From assembly GCA_022822005.1 (NCBI GenBank), contig JAJECO010000013.1, forward strand, positions 1 to 64,000: a stretch of DNA of 64,000 bases. Direction: 5' to 3'. The translations under genes and the position numbers were made by a program. Below, piece after piece: positions 33,011 through 41,305 of the stretch. The notes under the pieces are model-generated. The model saw nothing but the letters and a program-made list of their open reading frames with translations. It did no database searches and had not been told where the DNA came from. Positions within the stretch are counted from its first letter, which is position 1. Every line of letters begins with the position of its first letter. Source of the DNA: Candidatus Poribacteria bacterium. GTDB taxonomy: Bacteria > Poribacteria > WGA-4E > PCPOR2b.

Positions 33011-35516
33011 GTTCGTTTTCAATAACGTTTCTTAGGGAATCATCAATCTGGTAGAGATGATATACCAAATCATTTAGACGAGCTTCTAATCTATTCAACC
33101 TATTTGCATCTGAAGATAAAATCTTTTCTACTTGGGAGACAATTGCTTTCTGCAACGCAAATTGAAAGAGAGAAGTAGAACAAGTCCCACTAGGAGTAGG
33201 CAGAGCAATCCCGCCACAAACCAGAATTCCATTTTGAATTCCTAAACTGCATACGTCAGAAATTTGCCATTCTATCTCTAACCAAATATCTTCCAATTTC
33301 GACTCCCCAAGACAACAATCAATAATCGGATAATCTTGGAGATAGCTTCTCCAGTAACGATATCTCCCTGCATAGATAAAGGTGCTTGCTTCGACCTTAT
33401 GATAAAACTCTAATAATTCAGAGTTAAGTAATCCGAGCAAGTAATAACTATCTATTTTTGTCTGATTTTTCGGAAGAATTGCAAAACAAGAGCTGCCAGA
33501 CATTTTACCTTGTGTATCCAGAGCGAAGGTATTGCGAGTCTTAATATCGGGAGTTACAATCTTAAAGCGTTGTTGAAACATTTCTGGCCTTTGTGGAACC
33601 CATATCTCGTACCACTTCCTACCTGCTTCTATGACATAATGTCTCTTGGAAAGCTTCTCATAATGAGATTTTAAGTAGATACCGATGTGGGGATAATCGT
33701 CAAGATTAGCAGGGACAACCTTGTTCTCTTGAAGCAAGTGAGGATAGAGAACATAGGTATCAGATTTTGCCTTAGTACCAGTCCACCGAATCCCCCATCT
33801 ATCAATGTTACTTGCCTGAATGAAAGGATAAATCAGGTCTTTTTCAAATTTATGGTTTTCAATGAAAGATTCTGTCATTGGATGAATGAACACGCTATCG
33901 GCAGTTGTTTTCAAGCCCGATGTTATCAATGCGATTTGCTTTAATGAAACGGGACGATTTGCTTCTATGGCATCAATAACTCTTTGCTCTGCTGGAGATA
34001 GAAAATGCCACGAATCACCATTTTCCTTCGGTTTATGAGATTGAATTATCCGCAAACCGAAACTGACCTTACGCGTAGATTTTGACGTAAGATTTATCTT
34101 TTCTTGATAGAAACCTTGAGAAATGTGGGGGCGGAGGTGAGTAAAGACATCTTCGATATTTCGATAGTTTCTATCATACCTAATTTCGCGGAGTAACCCG
34201 AAAGGAAATGTTTCTCTTCCGCTTTTACAATTTTCAAGAATAAGGATACAAGGCAGTACCGCGGCTGTAAAAACTTTTGTGTCCGAAAGATCGAATAGAT
34301 GTTTAATAGTAGCTTTCTTAGAGATTACTTTTCTGATACCCTTCCCTGCATTAGTCGTCATAAACTTATTGGAGGTAATATACCCTAGTATACCATTAGG
34401 CTTTAGCAGTTGAAGACCTCGTTCAATGAAAAGAGAATAGAGGTCAAACCTTCCTACTGCTGAGTCAAACAATTTCAGGTAAGATTGCTTCGACCCATTA
34501 GCATTCAATCTCTGAATTCTAACATAGGGTGGATTACCAACAACGTAGTTATAGAGATTATCTTTGATTTGCTCTTTTGCATCAACCAGCGAGTCTGCTT
34601 GAATAATAGGGAGGTGACTAATTAATGGCAAATGCCCCTGTTCTGATTTTGCTCGAGCTAAATACGGAATTAAGAAGCCGATGTATCCCAATCGAGATAA
34701 CGCGCAAGCAAAAGGATTGATATCCACGCCCACGATTCTCTTATGTTGTACTAAATTTAAAATTCCGTCGCTAATCCATTTATGGTGAGTGAGAAAGTCC
34801 TGAAAATAGCGTTCCAGCGCTGATGTAAGAAATGAACCGGCACCACACGCTGGATCTATAAGATTCTGATGAAATAAAGGATTTTTCGATTTGCCTGTAT
34901 GTCGTGGGTTATAACCAACCCAGTCTAGGATATACTCAACAATTCTTTTGTCCGTGTAAAACTCTCCTAGTGATTTTCTTAATTCTGGTGGAAAACACAT
35001 CATATACAAGTCTGAAGTTAAATGACCATCAAGAATCTCAATTTTAGAGGAAATGAGCGATTTCCTAATCAAATCCCAAACGTCCGATGCAATCTGGAAG
35101 TCAGTTTGCCGCCACCAAGAATACGAATTTCCGCCAAATGTGCCTTCTGAGAAAATATCATCAAAGCGGGCTAACTCTGTATAAACTGTGTGCCCTTTAA
35201 CATGCTGTGACTCGAATAAGGAAGTTCCAAATAACCCCATATCAACAGCATACTTCAGTAATATCCCTTGAATCCAGATTAAAAGACCGGTCTCCACACA
35301 AAAAATTAACTGGCACGGTTCAACTTCTTTATACTTGCGCCATTGAGGTGGAAGTTCTATTGTCCCATTCCCAAACCGGTTTTCGAGATTTTGATAATCC
35401 TCTGGCTGAACTGCCTGAATAAGATGAAATACTAGACTATCAAAGACCTCTTCGTTTATGAAAGGAAGGCTACACTTTCCATTAAGAAGTGTCCCTTCTG
35501 TTTTTTTTCGGGTCAT
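33000..35516 (-). CDS. N6-adenine DNA methyltransferase (Eco57I/TaqI-like)
   Basis: An 838-residue methyltransferase. 'LGEFYTDKRIVEYILDW' precedes SAM motif I 'IDPACGAGSFLTSALERYF'; 'RIVGVDINPFACALSRLGYIGFL' is motif II-III; the catalytic motif IV is 'YVVGNPPYVRIQRLN' (NPPY, N6-adenine). The C-terminal half has the TaqI-like specificity region with 'SYYLLGLLNSELLEFYHKV'. No separate nuclease motif was recognised at its N-terminus, so it is taken as the modification partner of the convergent nuclease rather than a fused type IIG enzyme. It is AT-rich and convergent with the nuclease (11-bp overlap). Likely horizontally acquired. Confidence 0.88.
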   Translation of the reverse strand: MTRKKTEGTLLNGKCSLPFINEEVFDSLVFHLIQAVQPEDYQNLENRFGNGTIELPPQWRKYKEVEPCQLIFCVETGLLIWIQGILLKYAVDMGLFGTSLFESQHVKGHTVYTELARFDDIFSEGTFGGNSYSWWRQTDFQIASDVWDLIRKSLISSKIEILDGHLTSDLYMMCFPPELRKSLGEFYTDKRIVEYILDWVGYNPRHTGKSKNPLFHQNLIDPACGAGSFLTSALERYFQDFLTHHKWISDGILNLVQHKRIVGVDINPFACALSRLGYIGFLIPYLARAKSEQGHLPLISHLPIIQADSLVDAKEQIKDNLYNYVVGNPPYVRIQRLNANGSKQSYLKLFDSAVGRFDLYSLFIERGLQLLKPNGILGYITSNKFMTTNAGKGIRKVISKKATIKHLFDLSDTKVFTAAVLPCILILENCKSGRETFPFGLLREIRYDRNYRNIEDVFTHLRPHISQGFYQEKINLTSKSTRKVSFGLRIIQSHKPKENGDSWHFLSPAEQRVIDAIEANRPVSLKQIALITSGLKTTADSVFIHPMTESFIENHKFEKDLIYPFIQASNIDRWGIRWTGTKAKSDTYVLYPHLLQENKVVPANLDDYPHIGIYLKSHYEKLSKRHYVIEAGRKWYEIWVPQRPEMFQQRFKIVTPDIKTRNTFALDTQGKMSGSSCFAILPKNQTKIDSYYLLGLLNSELLEFYHKVEASTFIYAGRYRYWRSYLQDYPIIDCCLGESKLEDIWLEIEWQISDVCSLGIQNGILVCGGIALPTPSGTCSTSLFQFALQKAIVSQVEKILSSDANRLNRLEARLNDLVYHLYQIDDSLRNVIENELKA

Positions 35517-35589
35517 TTAATGTTTCTCTCATCTGAGTGTTGATAGCAGTAATAAAGGCAAGCTGTCCTATAACGAGGAGATTCACAAT

Positions 35590-35667
35590 AGCTGAGATAT
35601 CACTTTAATCGTCGAACGATATAATGTATACGCGCTGCGTTTCGGGATTTCTACTTCAGGTCAACCT
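35590..35667 (-). pseudogene. Decayed fragment of a PhyH gene
   Basis: About 78 bp here match 36305-36386 inside the neighbouring intact PhyH gene, e.g. AGCTGAGATAT, ACG(A/T)TATAATGTAT-like and TTTCGGGAT segments in the same order. On the minus strand a short piece still reads 'PETQRVYIISF', against 'PETQRTYIVPF' in the intact gene. Two small length differences (1 and 2 nt) break the frame. It lies between the R-M locus and the intact gene. Confidence 0.7.
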
Positions 35668-35699
35668 AGATTTATTGGTTTGGATACTGGGCGTCTTTG

Positions 35700-36506
35700 T
35701 TATTGGGGTTGCGCTTTTGATGCAGCCCAAACGCCATTTGGAGCGAGTGCCAGAGCCTGCTCAAGATGTACCATCCGCTCTGGGCCCGCCGTTTCTACCA
35801 TTTTATCCCCATAGACCTTTCCTTCCCCGAAACGCGACACGAGGTCGAGTTCCTTGCGTAGAAAGTGTACCTCATCTTCCTTGTATCGATAGCCGCAGTT
35901 AATTGTGAACATGCGACGTTGGGTGCCGCCGCCCCATGAACTGTGTTTCAAGGCTTGGTTGAAAATCACCAAATCCCCCGGATTCGATTCGAGAGCAACC
36001 GCAGGGACTGAAGGCCCATTGAGCGCGTAGGTCTCTTCCAGACTGGAGATGTTCTGTTGGACTGTTTCGGCATATAGTTCCCCATATCTGTGGCTGCCCG
36101 GAATGAAACGTACTGCCCCGGTATCCGCCGTCAGTGGATCAAGGTAAAATGCCATCTTGTAAAAACGGACAGGACGGGGCCAGCCTCCGTCGGAGTGCCA
36201 GCCAGTGTCACCGCTGTAGAAATTACCATCGCTTCCGAGATAGGTGTAGTCTTCGCCCAACAGACTGGCAAAGATACCATCAATTCTGTCGTCATCAAGG
36301 AGTGAGCTGAGATATTCGCTTTGACCGATGAACGGTACGATGTATGTACGCTGTGTTTCGGGATGATCTATGTTCAGGTCAACCCAAACCTGTTCAAATG
36401 CCTCAATGATCTGATCAATGCAGTCATTGAGAAAGCCGGGGAAGTGCAGATATCCAAACGTATCCATGAAACGGAGCTGTTCTGGAGAAAGTCGGAACTT
36501 CGACAT
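35700..36506 (-). CDS. PhyH family dioxygenase
   Basis: The 268 residues start at the ATG at 36506, which has GGAGG 7 nt upstream. The triad is intact: H104-x-D106 ('GWHSDGGWPRP') and H188 ('LKHSSWGGG'), with Arg in 'TQRRMF'. The core is 'VRFIPGSHRYGELYAE'. It closely resembles the PhyH at 5298-6095 in the 'HSSWGGG' segment and in the C-terminal tail 'DKMVETAGPERM'. It lies 40 bp behind the PhyH gene at 36547 and is likely co-transcribed. A broken partial copy lies immediately downstream (35590-35667). Confidence 0.9.
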   Translation of the reverse strand: MSKFRLSPEQLRFMDTFGYLHFPGFLNDCIDQIIEAFEQVWVDLNIDHPETQRTYIVPFIGQSEYLSSLLDDDRIDGIFASLLGEDYTYLGSDGNFYSGDTGWHSDGGWPRPVRFYKMAFYLDPLTADTGAVRFIPGSHRYGELYAETVQQNISSLEETYALNGPSVPAVALESNPGDLVIFNQALKHSSWGGGTQRRMFTINCGYRYKEDEVHFLRKELDLVSRFGEGKVYGDKMVETAGPERMVHLEQALALAPNGVWAASKAQPQ

Positions 36507-36546
36507 GAGATGCCTCCTTTGATTTAACATCTAACTTACTTGGGGA

Positions 36547-37749
36547 TTAGGTGTTATCCCAACTGGTGATGAAATCCGCAATCTCAAAATCTGCGGGCAT
36601 ATTGTCAGAATCGTATTGTGACATGCTCCGCTGAAAACCGGGGTGGTCTTCCGGATTGGAGCTCTTCAGTTTTTCGTCAAGTATACCAAATCGTTTCCAC
36701 AGAATCTCTGTCTGTTTCTCCGTGAATAGGCTTCCCAGGTACGCGATGTCCCGACCATTCCCCCACAATGAGTCAGGTGGGGTATCTGGTTGCTTAAGTC
36801 GATGTAACGCCCGAGTCAATTTTGAGAGCATTACGATACACACCATTCGGTCATCTGGTGATGGGTGCAGCTGACCTAACCCCACCTGAAATGAACCCGC
36901 ATCTCTATTTATGATTGCATGGAAAATCCTTGCAATTAGATCTGATTCTGCAAAGAAGAGCGCGTCCCATGCTTCAAATTGCGTCCTAACCGGGTCTGAA
37001 AGGTAGTGATAGAATCCCGGTTCCCAATGTCGCCAATGAACGTTGGGGAAGGAGGGAAAATGGAAAGGACGGTAGCCGGGGTGAAGTGTCCGCCGCATTT
37101 TACTGCTGTAGTAACTCCCCCAGTGCAACAATAGATGGGTGTACACAACTCCATCGCCCGCTTTGAGCTCAACAGGCATACCACCGGGCAGCGGGACGGA
37201 AGCGTTTTCAGCCAGCTGCTGATTTTCTTCGTCGGTGTTGACTCGTCGGTGACTGCGGGGAACAATCCAAAATACGCTATCGTCGTAGAGGGCTATGTTC
37301 CATTGGAGGTAGCTCGGACCGTGGTGCTGCATATTGGAAATCATGCCCCGCAACGGTGCAGGTTCCCCTGGACCAATATCGCGATGCCATTTCGCGGGAC
37401 CGGTCTCGCCAGCGGTCGCACTACAGAGGCAGGCAAGATTGTGTGGTACGACGTCTTCTGTATCCATCAGTTGCTGGGCAACGCCCAAAGTATTTTCGTG
37501 TGTCAAGAACTCGATGGCATTGGCAGATACGCTGTCGCAATCTGTGGAGAATTTCAATCGCGGCTGACCACTCGCTGCCCATTCACCTCCCGGCGGTTGA
37601 TCAGGAGTGCGTCGTTGGACGGAGAGCTCCTTTCGCCGATTAACCATGTGTTCGATACCGTCACGCAGCGATTGGAGTTGATCCGGAGGAACTACGTTGC
37701 GCAGGATATTATAACCTTCGTCCATCAGTTGTTGGCGGTTAACTTGCAT
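36547..37749 (-). CDS. Long PhyH-like dioxygenase (400 aa)
   Basis: A larger PhyH-type protein with intact triad H122-x-D124 ('KWHRDIGPGE') and H209 ('LLLHWGSYY'). 'VFWIVPRSHRRVNTDEENQQL' is the core. A paralog of similar length and motifs is at 46481-47695 ('WHRDIHP', 'SVLWVVPGSHRRINTDEENRQL', 'ILHWGSNYS'), so the two define a distinct long subgroup with an extra C-terminal domain of about 150 residues ending 'DFEIADFITSW' against 'DFGVDEFIASW'. It has its own consensus promoter. Substrate unknown. Confidence 0.9.
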   Translation of the reverse strand: MQVNRQQLMDEGYNILRNVVPPDQLQSLRDGIEHMVNRRKELSVQRRTPDQPPGGEWAASGQPRLKFSTDCDSVSANAIEFLTHENTLGVAQQLMDTEDVVPHNLACLCSATAGETGPAKWHRDIGPGEPAPLRGMISNMQHHGPSYLQWNIALYDDSVFWIVPRSHRRVNTDEENQQLAENASVPLPGGMPVELKAGDGVVYTHLLLHWGSYYSSKMRRTLHPGYRPFHFPSFPNVHWRHWEPGFYHYLSDPVRTQFEAWDALFFAESDLIARIFHAIINRDAGSFQVGLGQLHPSPDDRMVCIVMLSKLTRALHRLKQPDTPPDSLWGNGRDIAYLGSLFTEKQTEILWKRFGILDEKLKSSNPEDHPGFQRSMSQYDSDNMPADFEIADFITSWDNT

Positions 37750-37806
37750 GATAGTGCCTCATCAGGAGTATTAAGTTTGGTAAGAGGGATTCAAAGGTTC
37801 CAAGCG

Positions 37807-37835
37807 ATTATACGCATACCATGCACACTTGTCAA
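37807..37835 (-). promoter_or_regulatory. Perfect-consensus promoter of PhyH pair
   Basis: On the minus strand TTGACA (37830-37835) and TATAAT (37807-37812), both perfect, are 17 bp apart. The predicted start near 37800 gives a leader of about 50 nt before the ATG at 37749. It probably drives the two PhyH genes down to 35700. Confidence 0.82.
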
Positions 37836-37859
37836 CACTTTGAGGAATAGAAAAATGGT

Positions 37860-38747
37860 CTATAAGCGCATCTGTGCTTCCGCCCATGCCTGGAGTGGAA
37901 TGTCATCAGCTTCCGGGCGCCAGTGTCTGGAAATCGGATGTACGTTAGCGCTATCGCCCATGTAGTTGCTTTTACCGGTGCCTAATTCGCCAAGTAGCTG
38001 CCGCTGAATCGGTGTGCAACGAGCAATCAGGTCCGGGGCTTGGTGAATGTAGTCGGCGGGTCGGATCCAGCGGTAGTGATAGCCGTAGTACAAACATTTC
38101 CGGGCATGGTTTGACAGGTTTGGGGTGAGACAGTGCCAGAGCGCGGTACGCCAGAGCATCGCTGTGCCGGGACGGACGTTCACCTCTACGATTCGGTCTG
38201 GGTCAATCTCGTAGCCCTCCTCATGTATCAGTGCCGGTGACATCTTATGGCTTCCCCGCACCACGCAAATTGCACCACTGTTATGTTCGGTCAGATCTGT
38301 CAAGTAGTAGCCGACTTTGACCTCCACAAACGGCACCTGTCCGTTGGTAATTGGATATCCGAAGTTCGGTCCGTCTGAGTGCCAAGGGAAGAAGCTATCC
38401 TTTGCCCCCAACTTCTGATTTGCGTATTCGGGCGGACAGGGCGGACGCACATCGAGGTGTGATGTGCGGATCTGGATATTAACACCGAGAACATCCACTA
38501 CAAGCGGCAGCAGCACCGGATGATCGATTAGACGCAACAACTCCTCATGGTGAGCGAGGGCGTTCCGGATCTGAAACGGTTCATCTAGTCCAATCCCTTT
38601 CTCGCTGTGATAGCGCGCATCCAACTCGTCCACCACTTCGATTAATGTCCCAACCTGTGTCGGACTGAGAGCATCTTCAATTAGAATAAACCCATCCTCA
38701 TCAAACTGTCGTCGTTGTTCTTCCGTGATAGCAATGGATTTGTCCAT
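37860..38747 (-). CDS. PhyH family dioxygenase
   Basis: The 295 residues start at the ATG at 38747, which has GGAGGA 8 nt upstream; the ATG at 38768 is a weaker choice. The triad is intact: H123-x-D125 ('PWHSDGPNFG') and H205 ('ALWHCLTPN'), with Arg in 'NHARKCLYYGYHYRW'. The core reads 'ICVVRGSHKMSPALIHEEGY'. The long insertion before the HxD ('LDVRPPCPPEYANQKLG') is distinctive. It lies directly after the epimerase gene and shares its promoter at 39569-39597. Confidence 0.9.
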   Translation of the reverse strand: MDKSIAITEEQRRQFDEDGFILIEDALSPTQVGTLIEVVDELDARYHSEKGIGLDEPFQIRNALAHHEELLRLIDHPVLLPLVVDVLGVNIQIRTSHLDVRPPCPPEYANQKLGAKDSFFPWHSDGPNFGYPITNGQVPFVEVKVGYYLTDLTEHNSGAICVVRGSHKMSPALIHEEGYEIDPDRIVEVNVRPGTAMLWRTALWHCLTPNLSNHARKCLYYGYHYRWIRPADYIHQAPDLIARCTPIQRQLLGELGTGKSNYMGDSANVHPISRHWRPEADDIPLQAWAEAQMRL

Positions 38748-38767
38748 TAAAATTGTCCTCCGGTTCA

Positions 38768-39529
38768 TTATTCACGATGGTCTTCTGCTGCATCCTGTGG
38801 TTCAAAACCGACCATCTCACGAGCATGTGAGTAGTCTCGATAGCTCCATCTATTATCCGATACCGCAAAGAAGATATCAAACTTCACGCTATCCGGTGCT
38901 TCAACGCACTTTTGAACCATCTGTGCGATGTCTCGATGACTGCACCAGACAGAGAACATGCGCGGCTGTGTGGGACGGTTCTCGCGCGTAACCGCACCGA
39001 TACGCAGGCAGATTATTGAGATGTCGGAGGTATCCGTAAAATGTCTTGCCAACGCTTCACCGAATATCTTTGTGCACCCGTAGAGTCCACTTGGTCGTGT
39101 CAAGGAATTGTGGTCCAGTTTATCCCATGTTGCGGGAGCCTCCTCGTAACGACCTTCAACGAGGGTATTGTAGGGAAACTCCCGTTCACAATTACTGACC
39201 GTTGAACCGCTGCTGGCGTAGATAACTCGCTTAACCCCCGCTCGCCGTGACGCTTCAAAAACATTGTAAGTCCCGATGATATTGGGATTCAAAAGATCTT
39301 CCCACGTCGCACCACCTCGTGCATTTGCTGCTAAATGTACAACCACATCTACACCCTCAAAGGCGGGTTGTATCGCATCAAGGTCAGCTATATCCGCTTG
39401 ATGGCATTCGATTCCCTCTACCGGGCGACGATTAAGTGCGCTCAAGGCGTATGTGTCCTCCAAACGCTCCCGTACGATGCCACCGATTAATCCACTCATA
39501 CCGGTGATGAGTACTCTCTTTTGTGCCAT
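38768..39529 (-). CDS. NAD-dependent epimerase/dehydratase
   Basis: A 253-residue extended-SDR protein from the ATG at 39529 (AGGAGG upstream). 'RVLITGMSGLIGGIVRERLE' is the NAD-binding loop, 'VVHLAANARGG' the conserved Ala-rich strand, 'IYASSGSTV' carries the catalytic Ser and 'YGCTK' the Tyr-Lys pair. It resembles uronate dehydrogenase/UDP-sugar epimerase-type proteins acting on sugars. First gene of a minus-strand unit with the PhyH gene at 37860. Its promoter is overlaid by a 28-bp palindrome. Confidence 0.9.
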   Translation of the reverse strand: MAQKRVLITGMSGLIGGIVRERLEDTYALSALNRRPVEGIECHQADIADLDAIQPAFEGVDVVVHLAANARGGATWEDLLNPNIIGTYNVFEASRRAGVKRVIYASSGSTVSNCEREFPYNTLVEGRYEEAPATWDKLDHNSLTRPSGLYGCTKIFGEALARHFTDTSDISIICLRIGAVTRENRPTQPRMFSVWCSHRDIAQMVQKCVEAPDSVKFDIFFAVSDNRWSYRDYSHAREMVGFEPQDAAEDHRE

Positions 39530-39561
39530 GTTTGCCTCCTTTGTATATGTTTTACACACGG

Positions 39562-39589
39562 TTGCTGTATTATACATCACATACAGCAA
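39562..39589. promoter_or_regulatory. Operator-like 28-bp palindrome on epimerase promoter
   Basis: TTGCTGTAT (39562-39570) and ATACAGCAA (39581-39589) are perfect 9-bp half-sites around a 10-bp spacer, covering the -10 and most of the -10/-35 spacer of the minus-strand promoter. This is a strong candidate repressor site. The regulator is not in the window near it. Confidence 0.65.
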
Positions 39590-39597
39590 GTTATCAA
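39569..39597 (-). promoter_or_regulatory. Sigma70-type promoter of epimerase-PhyH unit
   Basis: On the minus strand TTGATA (39592-39597) and perfect TATAAT (39569-39574) are 17 bp apart; leader about 33 nt to the ATG at 39529. Confidence 0.78.
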
Positions 39598-39629
39598 TAT
39601 TCCTCCCTATGGAAGCAGCTAAAATTGTC

Positions 39630-39658
39630 TTGACACGGTTTCTATTTTTCTCTATACT
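39630..39658 (+). promoter_or_regulatory. Sigma70-type promoter of the ThuA-PhyH-sialidase run
   Basis: Perfect TTGACA (39630-39635) and TATACT (39653-39658, 5 of 6) with a 17-bp spacer. The predicted start near 39665 gives a leader of about 75 nt. The leader contains CTGCGC (39678-39683) and GCGCAG (39694-39699), a perfect 6-bp inverted repeat that could be an operator or hairpin. It is divergent from the epimerase promoter. Confidence 0.78.
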
Positions 39659-39740
39659 GACGACAGGCTTAGTATCACTGCGCGTTCAAGTGAGCGCAGA
39701 AGTATAACGATAATCAAACAGAATAGAGGAGGCACTTACA

Positions 39741-40385
39741 TTGAAAGTTTTAGTCCTATCCGGTCCAAATCACAGGTTTGCAGATAGCGCGTCTGTTATC
39801 AGCGATTTCCTCTCGGCACGAGGCGATATGTCGGTAGAACTTACTGAAGATAAAGGGGTTTTAGGGTCGTCCCAACTGAACGAATTTGATGTCTGCGTGT
39901 TCGGCACCGGGTTCACTCGCACAGTTAGTCAGCCTGACGGTACGCCCAAGCGGGAGCCAGACCTCACGTCTGAGCAAGAAGACGGTCTCTTCCAATTCGT
40001 TAGTAGTGGAAAGGGACTGGTCGGGATTCACGGAACGGCATGGTGGATTGGAGGACGCGCCGTTGATCTCATCGGCGGAGCCGCCAACTGGCATCCGCCG
40101 GGTGATACCTTCACAGTCAATATCGACGACTCAGATCACCCGATTACACAAGGTGTTGGGGACTTTGAGGTCGAGGACGAGATCTATATGTCCGCTTACG
40201 ATCCCTATATCCATATCCTTGCGTCTGCGGAATGGTCAGAGAAACAGCACCCAATGGCATGGGTGAAATCCTATGGTGACGGACGGGTGTTCTACACCTC
40301 TCTGGGTCACGGTCCCGGCACCTTTGAACGACCCGCTATGCAGACGATGCTTGCGCAGGGCGTTCAATGGGCGGCAAGCAATTAA
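39741..40385 (+). CDS. ThuA-like domain protein
   Basis: A 214-residue protein of the ThuA (trehalose utilisation) family, glutamine-amidotransferase-like fold. 'KVLVLSGPNHRFADSASVISDFL', 'FDVCVFGTGF', 'GLFQFVSSGKGLVGIHGTAWW', 'DHPITQGVGDFEVEDEIY' and 'VFYTSLGHGPGTFERPAM' are typical. Biochemical function is unsettled; members occur in sugar-catabolic operons. Start TTG at 39741 with a strong GAGGAGG at 8 nt; no ATG fits. First gene of the long plus-strand run that reaches about 51.8 kb. Confidence 0.9.
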   Translation: MKVLVLSGPNHRFADSASVISDFLSARGDMSVELTEDKGVLGSSQLNEFDVCVFGTGFTRTVSQPDGTPKREPDLTSEQEDGLFQFVSSGKGLVGIHGTAWWIGGRAVDLIGGAANWHPPGDTFTVNIDDSDHPITQGVGDFEVEDEIYMSAYDPYIHILASAEWSEKQHPMAWVKSYGDGRVFYTSLGHGPGTFERPAMQTMLAQGVQWAASN

Positions 40386-40472
40386 GTTTCAGGTAGAGTT
40401 GGGCAGGATGCTTTGGCTATATCCTGCTCAATTCCTTTATCCCTGATAATAGATAAGGGAGGTTGGCATACG

Positions 40473-41264
40473 ATGACCGAAGACGAACGTTATCTATTTG
40501 ATCTAACAGGCTATCTCGTTATTAAAGATGTGCTCACCGCTGAAGAGGTCCAGCGTTGTAACGCAGCAATTGATCACCATTTTAATCAAGCGAAAGAGAT
40601 AGATAGGTCGCTGGCGGGTAATTCAAAAACGTTATCAGGGACTTCTCGTCGGATAGATTTAGGCGGGATGCTGGCATGGGAACGTCCGTGGTGCGAACCG
40701 TTTCGGCAGTTTCTTATCCACCCACAGATAAAACCCTATCTTGACGGTATATTAGGGGAAGGCTATCGGCTGGATCACGGACCGGGCATGATTGCGATGG
40801 ATAAAGGAGCAGAAGGAGGCACCTTGCACGGCGGCGGTATCGAGCGTCCGAACTTTTCCGAAGCCTATTTTTTCAAGGATGGACGTATCTACACCGGACT
40901 CACAGTCGTCGAATATATGCTGGCGGACGAAGGTCCCGGCGATGGCGGATTGGCGGTTATTCCCGGCAGCCATAAAGCAAACCTTCCCTGTCCGCAAAGC
41001 ATGAAACTGTGGGAGAAATATCAGGAGCATGTGCTCGAAGTCAATGCGGAAGCAGGCGATGCGATTGTCTTCAGCGAAACCTTGACGCACGGGACTTTGC
41101 CGTGGACCGCAAAGCATCAGCGACGAGCGGTGCTATACAAATTTAGTCCCGGATTTCAGGCTTACAGTGCGGGGGCGCATCAGATTACCTATCCCGACTA
41201 TATCGAGGATATGACACCGGAGCAGCGAGAGGTGATGGAAGCCCCGCACATCCGTCGCCGATAG
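40473..41264 (+). CDS. PhyH family protein with HxG in place of HxD (halogenase-like metal site)
   Basis: The 263 residues start at the ATG at 40473 (GGGAGG upstream). The PhyH core 'GDGGLAVIPGSHKANLP' and distal H206 ('LTHGTLPW') are intact, but the proximal motif reads H119-G-G121 ('TLHGGG', coded at 40827-40835), so the metal-binding Asp is replaced by Gly. It shares subgroup features with the HxN protein at 11476-12252. In known Fe/2OG halogenases (SyrB2 HxA, WelO5 HxG) this change frees a site for chloride; in other PhyH relatives it may signal a different ligand or no metal. Third-ligand loss is seen; halogenation is inference. Confidence 0.88.
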   Translation: MTEDERYLFDLTGYLVIKDVLTAEEVQRCNAAIDHHFNQAKEIDRSLAGNSKTLSGTSRRIDLGGMLAWERPWCEPFRQFLIHPQIKPYLDGILGEGYRLDHGPGMIAMDKGAEGGTLHGGGIERPNFSEAYFFKDGRIYTGLTVVEYMLADEGPGDGGLAVIPGSHKANLPCPQSMKLWEKYQEHVLEVNAEAGDAIVFSETLTHGTLPWTAKHQRRAVLYKFSPGFQAYSAGAHQITYPDYIEDMTPEQREVMEAPHIRRR

Positions 41265-41305
41265 TATTAGGGTTATTCGCTTCAACAGAAAGGAATTGGA
41301 TCCCC

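Noticed and set aside
33000-35516. A fused type IIG restriction-modification enzyme
   Set aside because: No PD-(D/E)xK motif was recognised in the N-terminal region, and a separate nuclease with C protein lies alongside.
35624-35902. A 92-codon plus-strand frame starting with a membrane-like stretch
   Set aside because: It covers the PhyH fragment and the 3' end of the opposite-strand PhyH gene; the hydrophobic part is antisense to real coding sequence.
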